Shown here piece by piece: positions 20,584 through 31,310 of a DNA stretch of 64,000 bases. Source of the DNA: Liopterus haemorrhoidalis. Its lineage: Eukaryota > Arthropoda > Insecta > Coleoptera > Dytiscidae. A model generated the notes under the pieces. The model did not search any database, was not told the DNA's origin, and saw only the letters and a program-made list of their open reading frames with translations. Made by a program: the position numbers and the translations under genes. The stretch covers positions 30,866,540-30,930,539 of the forward strand of contig OZ020618.1 of the NCBI GenBank assembly GCA_963971575.1, in the 5' to 3' direction. The number at the start of each line of letters is the position of its first letter. Positions within the stretch are counted from its first letter, which is position 1.

Positions 20584-21295
20584 TCAAAATTGTACTAATA
20601 TTCGTTGTTTATCTTCGAATAATTTAACGATGTTAGGAACCGCTGGTTCGAAATTTACTTCAGATATGATTATCTGATTATTTCCAACATTTACTGGGGA
20701 ATCTACAATAGGGATACCAATGACGGGATTACTTAAGCTTGTATGGATTGTTTGATCATCGTCATCACTATTATTTAAATTTTGATCGTCATTGTTAGAG
20801 TCACTTATTTCAACAATTAAAGATTCCGTGTCATTGTTGTCTTTAGCTGTGCATTGTTTTTCAAAATTTTGATTAAATTCTTTCATACATTGGAAAATTC
20901 CGTCTGATCTATCAATTGTTTCGTTCGTATTTAAATCAATTTTTATTCTAGATAGCGCGTCTGCGTTTTTATTTAAAGAGCCTTTTTATATGTAATTTCG
21001 TATTCTTATTCATCAAGCTTTAATCTCTAATAAACTAATTTCGAATTGGCATTTTTTAACGAAAACAACCATTGAAGGGGTTTATGGTCCATTACAATTT
21101 TGAATTTTGTTCCAAAAAGACAGGGTTGAAAATTTTCGCCCAAACAACTGCCAATAGTTCTTTTTCTATTCTGCTGTAATTTAATTCTGAATTATTTACA
21201 AAGTTCTACTTGCGTAGGCAACGGGGAGATGCGAGCCGATATTGCCTTGAGGCAAGACAGCGCCTATCACGTAATTTGATGCGTCTGTCATGAGG
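20584..21295 (-). pseudogene. Gypsy RNase H and C-terminal tail
   Basis: Around 21210-21295 the minus strand reads DASNYVIGAVLPQG and LPVAYAS, the RNase H core strand of Gypsy pol, with stops between. Near 20950-21000 KKGSLNKNADALSRI is the RNase H end motif. 20584-20886 continues in frame with an acidic, Asn/Asp-rich linker of 100 residues. Integrase does not follow. Confidence 0.75.
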
Positions 21296-21767
21296 TCAAA
21301 AGTCCGAAAATTGTAATATAAGATCATTAATTAATAAATTTTTGCACAACTCAAAACATTTTATGTACCCAGTGTCTTTAAACTTTACGTCACTATTTTT
21401 CTTTAAACATTTCGGCATAGGTTTAGTCAGCAAAGCAAAGTCTTTAATAAACTTGCGGTAATAGCTCAAAGGACCTAAAAATTCTTTAATCTGCTTTTGA
21501 GTTTTCGGTTTGGGAAATTTTTGAATAGGATGAATTTTGTCTGGATTTGGCTTAACACCATCTAGAGTAACTACATGTCTTAGAAATGCTACTTCTACAT
21601 AGAAACTCTGATTTGTCCAGATGTATTTTGAAATTAGCTTTTTGCAATCTTTCGCAAACTTCGCGTAAGCGTGCAATGTGGTCTTGCAGGCTTGTACTAA
21701 AAATTATTATGTTATCTATATAGACAAGGCAAGAAACATTTAGGATACCGCGTAAAATATGTTCCAT
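21296..21767 (-). pseudogene. Gypsy RT palm and thumb, frameshifted
   Basis: Two overlapping frames. 21552-21767 has MEHILRGILNVSCLVYIDNI, where YIDN is the mutated catalytic YIDD, and LQKANFKIHLDKSEFL. 21296-21676 has LDGVKPNPDKIHPIQKFPKP, FLGPLSYYRKFIKDFALLTKP and LQFSDF, the thumb and connection to RNase H. A frameshift near 21600 separates them. Further upstream (21800-22190) the fingers are readable in pieces. Confidence 0.85.
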
Positions 21768-22193
21768 GACTCTTTGGAACGTGTTGGTGACATTTCATAA
21801 TCCAAATGGCATTCTAAAGAATTCATAGTGCCCATTTTCTGTATTGGTCCGACTTTGTCAAGAAGTTTTGTAATATTTGGGATTGGGTACCTATCACCTT
21901 GTCTTTTCGTTCAGTTTTCGATAGTCAACAACGATTCTCCATTTACGTTGTCCGGAAGCATCAAAGTTTTTAGGTACAATGATGACCATGGGGAGTACGA
22001 AGGAGGGATGATATTTTGGTTTAACATTTTTTGTATCTGTTTATGGACCTCTTATCGATAAAATTTCAGGATATCTATAGGTTTTGGTATGTATTGGGAT
22101 TTCGACAGATGTTCTAATGGCATGTTTAATTTGGTTGGTAAATGTCAGATTAGTATCATCTTCATGAAAGATATCTGAAAATTCGTTAATAAT

Positions 22194-22838
22194 TTAGAAA
22201 ATCGCGCCATTTTCCTCTTTATTTATGTGATTCGTTCGAATCTTTGAAAAATCAAACTTTTCGTTTGTTTTATTTTTATAATTTAAACAATTAAAATTGG
22301 GAGTAGATTCCTGCTTATATACACTAAACGGTTCCACTATTAGCCCTTTATTTGGAGTAATTTTTACGTTATTTTCGTAAGGGTTTATGATTGAGCATAC
22401 AGCTTCATTATTTATTACGTTAGTAACACATTCAGGAATTTCTAAGTCCTGTATTTTTGTGTATGGTATGACGACTCTTATACCATCCTTAATATTTTCT
22501 ACATTAATATTAATAAGTTTCTCAGACCTAGCCTGTACTACTGTGCAATTCGTACAAGGAGACTGTAACTTATGATAAAATATCTCAATCGATGTTTTAG
22601 GGGTAATTAATAATTTTTTATGTAAGTCGATTGTAGCATTTAAGTATCTCAAATTATCAAGACCAATTAAACAATCGAAATAATTATGGAAACTAAATAA
22701 ATAAAATTTCAAGTCTGCATTTTTAATCTTAAATAATTTTGAACATGAAATTTTTGTACTAAATTTTTCGGTAGATGTACCGTGTGCAGTAAATAAATTA
22801 TCATCTGAATTTTGGGAATTCTGTTCTATATTAAACAA
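22194..22838 (-). pseudogene. Gypsy protease-RT linker ORF
   Basis: 214 residues. DCLIGLDNLRYLNATIDL is the flap/C-terminal part of a retropepsin-type protease (usual pattern ..IIGxDxLxxxxAxID). It continues with TPNFNCLNYKNKTNE and the stretch preceding the RT fingers, ending HINKEENGAIF before a stop where RT begins. The active-site DTG is not visible. Confidence 0.75.
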
Positions 22839-22949
22839 TTCCTTCGAGATAAAATTTGGATTGGATGTATTGCGGCAGAGCTTAGCAATGTTTTTGGCGC
22901 CCTTGGCATATAAAGTATTGATTAAATTTACCTCCCCAAATCCAAGTGA

Positions 22950-23065
22950 TGAACAAAAAAAGGTCCTCTTTCCCTAAATCCGAATGATGAGCAAAAAAGG
23001 TCCTCACTCCCCATATCCAAGTGATGAGCAAAAAAATTTCCTCATTCCCTAAATCCGAGTGATCG
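22950..23065. repeat. Short tandem repeat in Gypsy gag region, 35-bp unit
   Basis: About three units of CCAAGTGATGAGCAAAAAA followed by a GGTCCTC-type block, with period about 35 bp. It lies between the gag-like and protease segments. Confidence 0.7.
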
Positions 23066-23520
23066 GTGTTGAAAATTTGACTGTCGAGGTGGAAATCTTT
23101 GATTTGTAGTAGGTGTTTTAAATGTATTGCGAGTAGAAATATTCATTGGGGTAGGTGTGTAAGTATTTTGGTTTTGTGTTGTTCACGTGGGGTGTTATTG
23201 GAAGGTCTTGGCGTGTTTTAAATGATCTTTGATTTTGTGGTGTGAATTGTCTTTAATTTTGTTGTGTGAATAATTGTGTATTAAATTGTGGAGTTCTGTT
23301 AAAAGTATGTTGAAAATGTTGTTTTGGACTGTTAGACGTGTTTTGACTGGGGTGGTTTATGTTAAACTTAGGTTCAAATTTTTTATTTTTAGTGAATTAA
23401 GTACATGGTTCATTGAGTTGAAAATCATTGGTAAGCATGTTAAGTGCCGTACAGATTATCTAAGAGATTTACCTTTTCATGCCGTTTTCTCTTCTGGATA
23501 TAGGATAACTTATAATTGAA

Positions 23521-24251
23521 AATATCGGAAAATATTGTAGTTAAATTCATTTAACAAAGTACTGTTATAATAAAAACTTATCTTAAATTTATCTTAATTA
23601 ATAAAAAAAAAAAATCTTAAATTTTATTTACTTTATTTAAGACAAATTCACAATTTCATGATTTAAATAGTTGGGCCAACTTCACAGAGACGGAGCTCGT
23701 ACATATGTATGTATGTACACACGATTTTTAAAAGCTGTGGATCATACTGTCCATTCTATCATAAGCAACATATCTTTCTTACCCGGCTTTTTCCGGAACG
23801 TATATATCGTGTAAAAAAGAGTTGGATGTATGTTGAAATATAGTTCAAATACTTTGTTTAATTATTGTCCTTTTATTTTTAATACCTTATCGATGAAAAT
23901 AGAGAACCTTCTTTATTGATCAACCCTCCTAACTTTAACCTATAGGACTACAGAACGACGAAGATAAAAGCATGAATATTGTTAAAGTAATTTATGGAGA
24001 TCTCAAGTTATGATTCCCAAATTTTTATATTTAATACTTTTTAAAAATTCTTTACCAAATACTTCTCAACTGTAATAGAAGCATCGTCAAATGATTCGTC
24101 TACGTTTATTTTATAATGAACTTAATTGTATATCGATTATTGTGCTCCGAAAATATTATTTTCACAATTTACAAGACAGATGTTGACATATCATATCACG
24201 TTCTCCATTATATTCTAAATAAATTTAATTAAATGTCTTTTTCGTTTTCAG
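23521..24251. other. AT-rich flank, probable intron upstream of the SCYL-like exon
   Basis: No ORF recognised. It ends in a pyrimidine-rich acceptor (TCTTTTTCGTTTTCAG, 24236-24251), consistent with intron sequence. Confidence 0.5.
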
Positions 24252-24397
24252 CTCCTGAAATGCAAACTCAATCTATATGCAGTATATTGAGCGATATGTT
24301 CTCTTTGGGAATGGTGATATGTTCAATCTTCAACCAGGGTAGACCACTCATCCTAGCAAACAATTCTAGCTCAGCGTATCTCAAACAGCTTGAAGTG
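24252..24397 (+). CDS. Internal exon of SCY1-like pseudokinase (SCYL2-type)
   Basis: 146-bp exon bounded by the acceptor TTTTTCGTTTTCAG (AG at 24250-24251) and the donor GTAAGT (24398-24403). Translation begins (x)APEMQTQSICSILSDMFSLG, continues MVICSIFNQGRPLI and ends SSAYLKQLEV. The APE-like motif, SDMFSLGMVIC and the GRPLI region match subdomains VIII-X of the kinase-like domain in SCY1-like proteins, which act in clathrin/Golgi trafficking; the FN-x-GRPLI element favours the SCYL2 (CVAK104) branch. Phase: starts 1 nt into a codon, ends on a codon boundary. The 121-residue ORF continuing past 24397 is intron read-through. Neighbouring exons were not recognised, so this may be a real internal exon with large introns. 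Identification is from memory of the family, not a search. Confidence 0.75.
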
Positions 24398-24950
24398 GTA
24401 AGTGCATGTTTGCAACTTCTAACAGATAAACAACGTACTAGACAGCTAATATCAAATACTTGGTTTACATGTACATTAACAACAAATCACATACAAATTG
24501 AAACTGTTAATAGATTATCAATAGCTTTCAACATGGTACCTATAGATTTTCTACTCTCCAATGTATCATACAGTTGTTTCGAACTAATAAGATATTAGTT
24601 CAAAACCGTTAAAAAAAATCAGCTGTGGCCACCATAGGACCGACTGCCATCAAAAAGTACTTGTATAAAATACATTCTAGCAGCAGAGTAGTTATTAAGA
24701 CAATAACGTATTATTTTACATTGGAAAATAAACAAAATAAATAAATAATCTCAAGTAAAAGTTGTTAGTTATTGCTTTTATAGCAACTTTTGTTAAATAA
24801 TTTTTTTTGAAATATTTGTCTGTTGTGAAATATTCGCAAAAATCTTAAAACCGACACGAGTAAGCTCCCATTTATAGTTAACCGATTTTTACCAAAAGTT
24901 GATCAACTCGTGCCATTGATGTTAAAAGCTTAAATATGAAGAAATCCTTT
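24398..24950. other. Sequence downstream of the SCYL-like exon
   Basis: Begins with the splice donor and is otherwise AT-rich. No following exon was recognised. Confidence 0.5.
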
Positions 24951-25060
<110 letters not shown>

Positions 25061-25835
25061 TCATGCTAAAAATAGTCAAAACGTTATGTAGGGACCTTAA
25101 TTCGTGGAGATCCATCGAAATCTCGAAATGTCAAAATCGGTATGATCACAATACCTCTCTTATATATGTTGGCGGTCGGTAAAAATGAGTTACGGTTGCT
25201 ACGTAGAATACGTCAATGTAATTTTGTGACAGTGTTATTAATATGTAAAAATTAAGCAATAGTTAGAAAAGAATTTAATTTATTTCGATAAATTTCATTC
25301 TATTTCACATAGGTGAAAGTTGTAGCGCTGACGTCGCCGCCACACTCCGCATTTTTGCAACGCTCACACCAGCGCTGTGCTTGCTCGGCACCGTTCAGTG
25401 GCTCCTCATTTTTTCTGGAATTTTCTTTTCTTTCTTCCAACAACCGAATCTTATCATTTTACATATTCTTTTTGCAAATGTTGCAACATTTCGAAGTTAA
25501 GTCGAAATTGTTGTAATTTTTTCGCTTTTGAACTGTGTTATGGATATTATTTCGTTGCATTTACATTAGAGTATTTTAAAAGTCGGTATTGCGAATCATT
25601 TGAGCTGTCAAACAGGCTTATCGCCTTTCCGATTGCTGAGTTATGACTGCTGAAGTGGCGCGGAATAGCGTCATTTTCGCCGACGCTATTTCAAACTGAA
25701 GATCACGGTAAGTCGTAGTAAGAATTACGCGCACATCTATGGTTTATCACGTGATACTATGGTTGATCACGTGATGTCGAGATTTTGACTGATGACCACG
25801 TTTTATGGTCCAGGGAATCAAAAAAACCTATCCGT
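25061..25835. other. Spacer between microsatellites
   Basis: Contains a moderately GC-rich patch (25315-25430). Overlapping plus-strand ORFs here (25313-25646) match no family I recognise. A CACGTGAT motif is repeated at 25748-25755 and 25768-25775. Confidence 0.4.
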
Positions 25836-26434
<599 letters not shown>

Positions 26435-26800
26435 ACACACGATAACTCCAGAACGATTCAACTTAGAGAGTTCGTTCTGGTACTAAAAAATTCTCCTATT
26501 AATTGGGAAGAAGCCTATTGTTTTTTATGAAAATCCGAAACGGGAAACGGAAGTTATTAAACTTTAAAATTTTAAAAAATTCATAACTAGTCAACCAAGC
26601 CTTAAACAAAAATTTGTATAAAACATAATTTTTTTTATTATTATTATTTTTATGGGTGGGCAAGTCTAGCGGAGGTTTCCCTTCGCCACTGATTTTGTTT
26701 TTATTCCTAAATAAGTGGTTGCCAGGTAACTAATAAACAAATGTCACGCTATTAGTTTTGCATATGTCAAAAGTTAATCTCAGGAAAAAAAAAAAACGCG
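26435..26800. other. Spacer, nothing coding
   Basis: Starts with a TTACACACGATAACTCCAGA-type sequence directly at the microsatellite edge, then AT-rich DNA. No gene recognised. Confidence 0.4.
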
Positions 26801-26818
26801 CATTTTAGACAAATTAAA

Positions 26819-27153
26819 GTGACACCCGCTGTTCTAACAAAATGGCGAAATTATATCATAATTGTATTGAATTGCAAGAAAGAAGTTTCAGATCGACTTA
26901 AATCACAATCGCCAAATAGTCCAGATTTTAATGTATTGGATCTTGGCTTTTTCAATTCTTACAATATACAGCTTCACCGAATACAGTCGACGAACTGTTT
27001 TAATGAGTACAAAATGCATTTAATGCATTAAACATACAAACCCTTGATTATGTATTTGTAACATTGCAAACTTGTCTAGAAACAACCATGTTAGCAAAAG
27101 GATGGAATTCCTATAAGATTGCGTACATTAATAACGCAATACGTAAGAGATGA
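26819..27153 (+). pseudogene. Tc1/IS630-like transposase C-terminal fragment
   Basis: QSPNSPDFNVLDLGFFNS (26905-26958) is the conserved third catalytic Asp region of a Tc1/IS630-type DDE transposase. After a frameshift the C-terminus reads TLDYVFVTLQTCLETTML and AKGWNSYKIAYINNAI, ending RKR at a TGA (27151-27153). Everything upstream of about 26830 is missing, as are the first two catalytic residues. No TIRs recognised. Confidence 0.75.
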
Positions 27154-28760
27154 TTACAAACAACACTATTATGTTCCATATAAGCTGTGGAGTCAGTCAC
27201 ATCCTTGTTTAATTAAAACTTTTGTATTATTCTTTGTTTTACTAAATATTTGTAACTATTTCATAAATAAAATCATTTTAATTAATTTAAATTGTAAATG
27301 TATATCATATTTTCGGACAAGAAAAAAATCAAAATGTATACCATATTTTCGGATGGAGGGAGTATTTTTTAGAGTTTTGAAATCAAATAATTTCCGTGTT
27401 GTATATAGACGTTTAGGTCTATAAATAAAAAACTGATATGAAGTATACATTTTTTGGGTACATTTTTTACTGTAAGCGCGTCAAAATAAAATCACCTCAC
27501 ATGGCATTTTTTTTTTTCAAGTATTCAAAAATTTCGAAAGAATAATCTGTTAAGAGTTCTGTTTGTACTATTTCAGTTTACATTGATTTCCATTATTCTG
27601 TTTTTTGTCAGATTTTTAGACCAAAGTACATATTTTTTGCCTGTTTTTAGCAAAAATCGCCAACATATTTTTTTTTATTTTGCATTCATAAGAGAGTCAT
27701 TATGAAACTGAATTGAGTGTTTATAATGAGTTTCACTATGATTATTGCGACAATAATGAACCAATTTTACAAAACATAATTGATTGCTACCTTGAAAAAT
27801 ATAAAACTGTTAAACCAGTTCATTCAACCGCTACATTTACATACCCAATTCCTTGGTCGGGGATGCTGTTATATGATGATTATACAACGCAAATTAATTA
27901 TTTTAAAATGCATGAAGAAGCAATATAGAAAACATAATATAAAAAACAAAGTTGTCTATTACAAAACACGTCGCTTTACGACTCATTTCCTAATTTCGAC
28001 GCGTGCGGCAAAATAATGCCTTATGAAACTTGTGTTTTAGTATACCATTTTGCTACATGTAATGCTTTACTATACTCACTCCAAATAGGGAGTAAAGTGG
28101 CATTTTTACTTTCTAGGGAAAAAAGTGTCACTTTTACTCTAGAGATTAAAAATGTCTGTCAGTTTTATCAAAAACAATAAAACAAGTCAAAGGTAACTAT
28201 TATATTAGTATTGTACCTATTCTAATTTATAATTTTTGTTTTATTTATAAGATTATTAGTTTCGTTTTATTATTTTGGTCGTTCAAAAACTAGTATATAC
28301 TACCTCGTGAGAGGGTCTATTTTTCCCTTTGTGTAATGTAGCCCTCGGCTACGCCTTGTGCTACAACCTTACACCGCATGAAATACATTTACTTCTCTTC
28401 CTTGATGTGTAATTATCTATTTAAATTGTTTCGTTTGTTAATACCTGTAAAATGCTTTGAATTAATGTGCGATTCAAAATTTTTATATAAAAATATATAA
28501 ATATATGTATATATTTTTTCTAAATGCATATTAAATTTCACCTGTTAAGTTTCCGCTGTGTAGCCACAATTTTTATCGCACAGGGAGACAGCGACAAAGA
28601 AATGACAGACGGTATAATGGTTTCTTGGTTTTACCTACGAAATCCTAACAAATCGAGTACTGATAACAAGCATTAACTTAAACAGTTTACACCCGCTTTT
28701 CTCAATTCATGGGTCGCGAATCATTTTAAGAAGGTCGCCAAGGGTATGCTTTACATAATG
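27154..28760. other. Unannotated AT-rich stretch with small repeats
   Basis: A short tandem duplication lies at about 27295-27355 (ATGTATATCATATTTTCGGA repeated once). A 71-residue plus-strand ORF at 27713-27928 has no recognised family. A hairpin at about 28097-28141 (AGTAAAGTGGCA paired with TGTCACTTTTACT) is visible. Nothing else is supported. Confidence 0.4.
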
Positions 28761-28762
28761 TA

Positions 28763-29327
28763 AAGGGTGTTTTTTTTAGAGGTATAGAACTTTAAATTGC
28801 AATAAAACAACGATGGATTATTCGATTGACATGAATTTTTTTTTATTCGAAAGATAATCTTGTGGCATTACATTAAATCATACCAACAAGACGGCGCAAC
28901 ATGTCACACAGCTCGTGCCACAATCGATTTATTGAAAGACACGTTTGGTGACCGCCTAATTTCACGTTTTGGACCTGTGAATTGGCCTCCAAGATCTTGT
29001 GATTTAACACCGCTGGACTACTTTCTGTGGGGCTATGTAAAGTCATTGGTCTATGCGGATAAGCCAGAAACGCTTGACCATTTGGAAGACAACATTCGCC
29101 GTGTTATTGCCGATATACGGCCACAAATGTTGGAAAAAGTCATCGAAAATTGGACGTCCAGATTGGACTACATCCGAGCCAGCCGTGGCGGTCATATGCC
29201 AGAAATCATATTTAAAATGTAATGCCACAAGATTATCTTTCGAATAAAAAAAAATTCATGTCAATCGAATAATCCATCGTTGTTTTATTGCAATTTAAAG
29301 TTCTATACCTCTAAAAAAAACACCCAT
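28763..29327 (+). mobile_element. mariner deletion derivative with 112-bp TIRs
   Basis: 565 bp bounded by TA dinucleotides (28761-28762 and 29328-29329). The arms 28763-28874 and 29216-29327 are almost perfect reverse complements, including the length of their homopolymers, with termini AAGGGTGTTTTTTTTAGAGG and its inverse. The interior keeps only the C-terminal third of a transposase. Near-identity of the arms suggests recent activity driven by a full-length partner elsewhere. Confidence 0.93.
28881..29222 (+). pseudogene. mariner transposase C-terminal third
   Basis: Open from YQQDGATCHTARATIDLL, which contains the second catalytic Asp, through DLTPLDYFLWGYVKSLVYAD with the third Asp, to GGHMPEIIFKM and a TAA overlapping the right TIR. 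The N-terminal DNA-binding domain and first catalytic Asp are deleted, so it cannot transpose itself. It is of the same broad superfamily as 2491-3681 (shared NWPPRS-DLTP-D-FLWGY) but clearly a different family. The ATG at 28860 lies in the TIR and is not the native start. Confidence 0.9.
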
Positions 29328-29334
29328 TACATCC

Positions 29335-29900
29335 TCGAGGGTCGCGTTGCAACTAGTGAATATTATAAAGAGTCGTAAGGCAAAAGGGTTTAAAAATTTA
29401 TTTCTCTACATATAGAGATAAAGTTTTGCAAAAATGTGCTTAGGACATAATATTTTTGAAAACAAATAATTTGTATTGGTATATTTTATGAGAAAATTAG
29501 CATTATTTGCATTGTGCATTGTTTTACTGTGTTTGTACTTTTGAAATTGGAAAATATGGAAGAAAGTGTATTTTACACTAAATTAGAAGAGGAGACAAAA
29601 ATGGGAATGAAGTTCCAAAAATGACAGATATCAATTGTTTTTATTACTTACTATTGGGAGAGAAAAAAATATTGCTTTAGGTAAAGAGGAATGGAGAGCT
29701 GCTGCCAACCATTCTTAGGATTGTTAGGAACTTTAAGAGAGAAAGAAAACTAATTTCTTGGATTAAAACAAGATAAATAGTCAGTGCCATAACTAGGAAG
29801 GTGCAACAGGCAAATGATATTTTTTTTTAGTTATATTTTGGAATTACCTTTTTTCTCGTCAGACTCGTGCGTTCTAAAGCTAGCAGAGAAAAATTAATTC
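29335..29900. other. AT-rich stretch
   Basis: No gene recognised. CAGTGCCATAACTAGGAAGG at about 29782 resembles a hAT left end (compare 35051), but no right end was found. Confidence 0.4.
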
Positions 29901-30122
29901 TTTACCTAAATAACATTTTACTGTATTCTTCTTCTTTGGGCACTGTCAGTTGGTTTCACTCTTGGCCTCACTCACATAAGTTCTCCATCTCGATTTGTTC
30001 ATTGTCAGGTCTTTCCATGTATCCTGTATACCAATATATGTTAGATCTTCGGTTAGCGGATTTCTCAATCTCTTGCGAAGTCTTCCTACTGGTCGACGAG
30101 TATTCAATCTTCCCTCCCATAT

Positions 30123-30329
30123 TTACCTAACCATTCTGTTCTCCCTCATCCTCATCACGAGTCCTATCCACTGCAATAGGCTACCTCTCAGTTCTTGTGT
30201 GATACTCGACCTTGAATACAGTTCTCGGATATCTTTGTTTTGACGAATTCTCCGTAATATTTTAGTTTCGAAAATTATGATGTGTTGTCGATCTCGCTTT
30301 GTTAAGGTCCATGTTTTGGAGCCATACAT
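30123..30329 (-). pseudogene. LINE RT C-terminal fragment
   Basis: 68 residues with MYGSKTWTLTKRDRQ, the conserved YGSETWTL region, and ITQELRGSLLQWIGLVMRM, the downstream helical region. Same family as the plus-strand copy at 43735-44412. Confidence 0.85.
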
Positions 30330-30538
30330 AAGTACGGGACGTACTTAAACTTGGTATAACCTGACTTTGGTGTTCCTAGACAAGAGTTTCGTTTTGAAGA
30401 CCAAGGGACCAAGTGCAAAATACGATACATTATCAGCTTTAATTCTGTTAATTTTCTGCTGTATCAGATTCACTTTATGTAACATGGTGCCCGGGTATTT
30501 GAAAGTATAAACTCTCTCAAAACTATTGCCATTAATTT

Positions 30539-30940
30539 TTAAGTTGGTCGTGTTGTCGTGATTTTTTCTTTACTGATGATGAATCCTACTTCACGAGCTT
30601 CGACATCAATAAGGTCAGTTAGGTATATTACGTTTTTAACCTTATTTGAAATTATATCCAGATCATCTGCAGACCCTATAATCTTGCGGTACCCATTGAG
30701 CTGTAGACCACGGTGGTTGGTATCTTGGGCTTTTCGTAACACCATCTCCAGCACGAGGTTAAACAGCAAACGTGCGGTGGCATCTCCATGTTTGACTCCA
30801 GTATGCATTTCAAAAGGCTGTGACAAAATATTTCCCACTTTCAGTCTGCTTATGGATCCCGACACACACACCATTGTTATCTTGATAACAATGTTTACTA
30901 AGGATGCCAAATTCGTCCATGATGTCCTAGAGTTTGTCAC
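30539..30940 (-). pseudogene. LINE RT palm fragment
   Basis: 133 residues. HTGVKHGDATARLLFNLVLE corresponds to motif B (normally GVRQGDxLSPLLFN), and GSADDLDIISN is a Y-to-S change in the catalytic YADD box. It is followed by KEKITTTRPT at the thumb. Catalytically dead. Confidence 0.85.
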
Positions 30941-31027
30941 TTATAATGCTGTCATAGGCTTTCCTGAAATCAATGAAAACATTATGAACGTCGGTGTCAT
31001 GTTCCCAACATTTTTCAAGAATTTGTC

Positions 31028-31291
31028 TTAATGAGAAAATTTGATTTGTTCTCGATCTCTAATCACCATTAATTTTTCTGCGTATGGTGCAAGTCGATGC
31101 AGAACAATATTTGAGAGGATCTTATATGATGTACATAGAATTGAAACCCTACGATAATTTCCATAATCCAGTTTATCTATTTTCTTATGGACCGGGCATA
31201 TCACAGTTATTTTCCGTTTTTCGGTATATTTGTACCGAAGAGCTTTAATAATTGATCTAATAATTAGAGTATAAAATAACCTAAGGCACAT
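31028..31291 (-). pseudogene. LINE RT fingers fragment
   Basis: 87 residues containing ITVICPVHKKIDKLDYGNYR and SYKILSNIVLHRL, the fingers of a non-LTR RT (normally ..PIHKKGD..NYRGISLL). 5'-truncated; the endonuclease is missing. Confidence 0.8.
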
Positions 31292-31310
31292 TCATGACAT
31301 AATTAATGCA

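Larger units (their letters stand above)
20150..23520 (-). mobile_element. Gypsy (17.6/297-like) LTR retrotransposon remnant
   Basis: Minus-strand internal region without recognised LTRs. From high to low coordinates: a gag-like region (about 23520-22900, many stops), protease/linker (22194-22838), RT (about 21300-22190, split over frames), RNase H (about 21000-21300) and a tail (20150-20890). No integrase is present, so it is truncated at the 3' side. YIDN replaces the YIDD/YVDD catalytic box. Confidence 0.85.
29920..31310 (-). mobile_element. RTE-like LINE, heavily decayed (-)
   Basis: Minus-strand RT remnant in three pieces: 31028-31291 (fingers, ITVICPVHKKIDKLDYGNYR), 30539-30940 (palm, with GSADDLDIISN in place of YADDxxII) and 30123-30329 (C-terminal MYGSKTWTLTKRDRQHIIIF, then RILRRI-like). 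The 3' end near 29920 is marked by CTTCTTCTTTGGGCACTGTC, the inverse of the 3' end of the related copy at 44412. Interrupted by many stops and frameshifts. Confidence 0.85.

Noticed and set aside
20584..20886. Acidic Asn/Asp-rich protein as an independent gene
   Set aside because: It continues in frame from the Gypsy RNase H end motif, so it is the retrotransposon's own tail.
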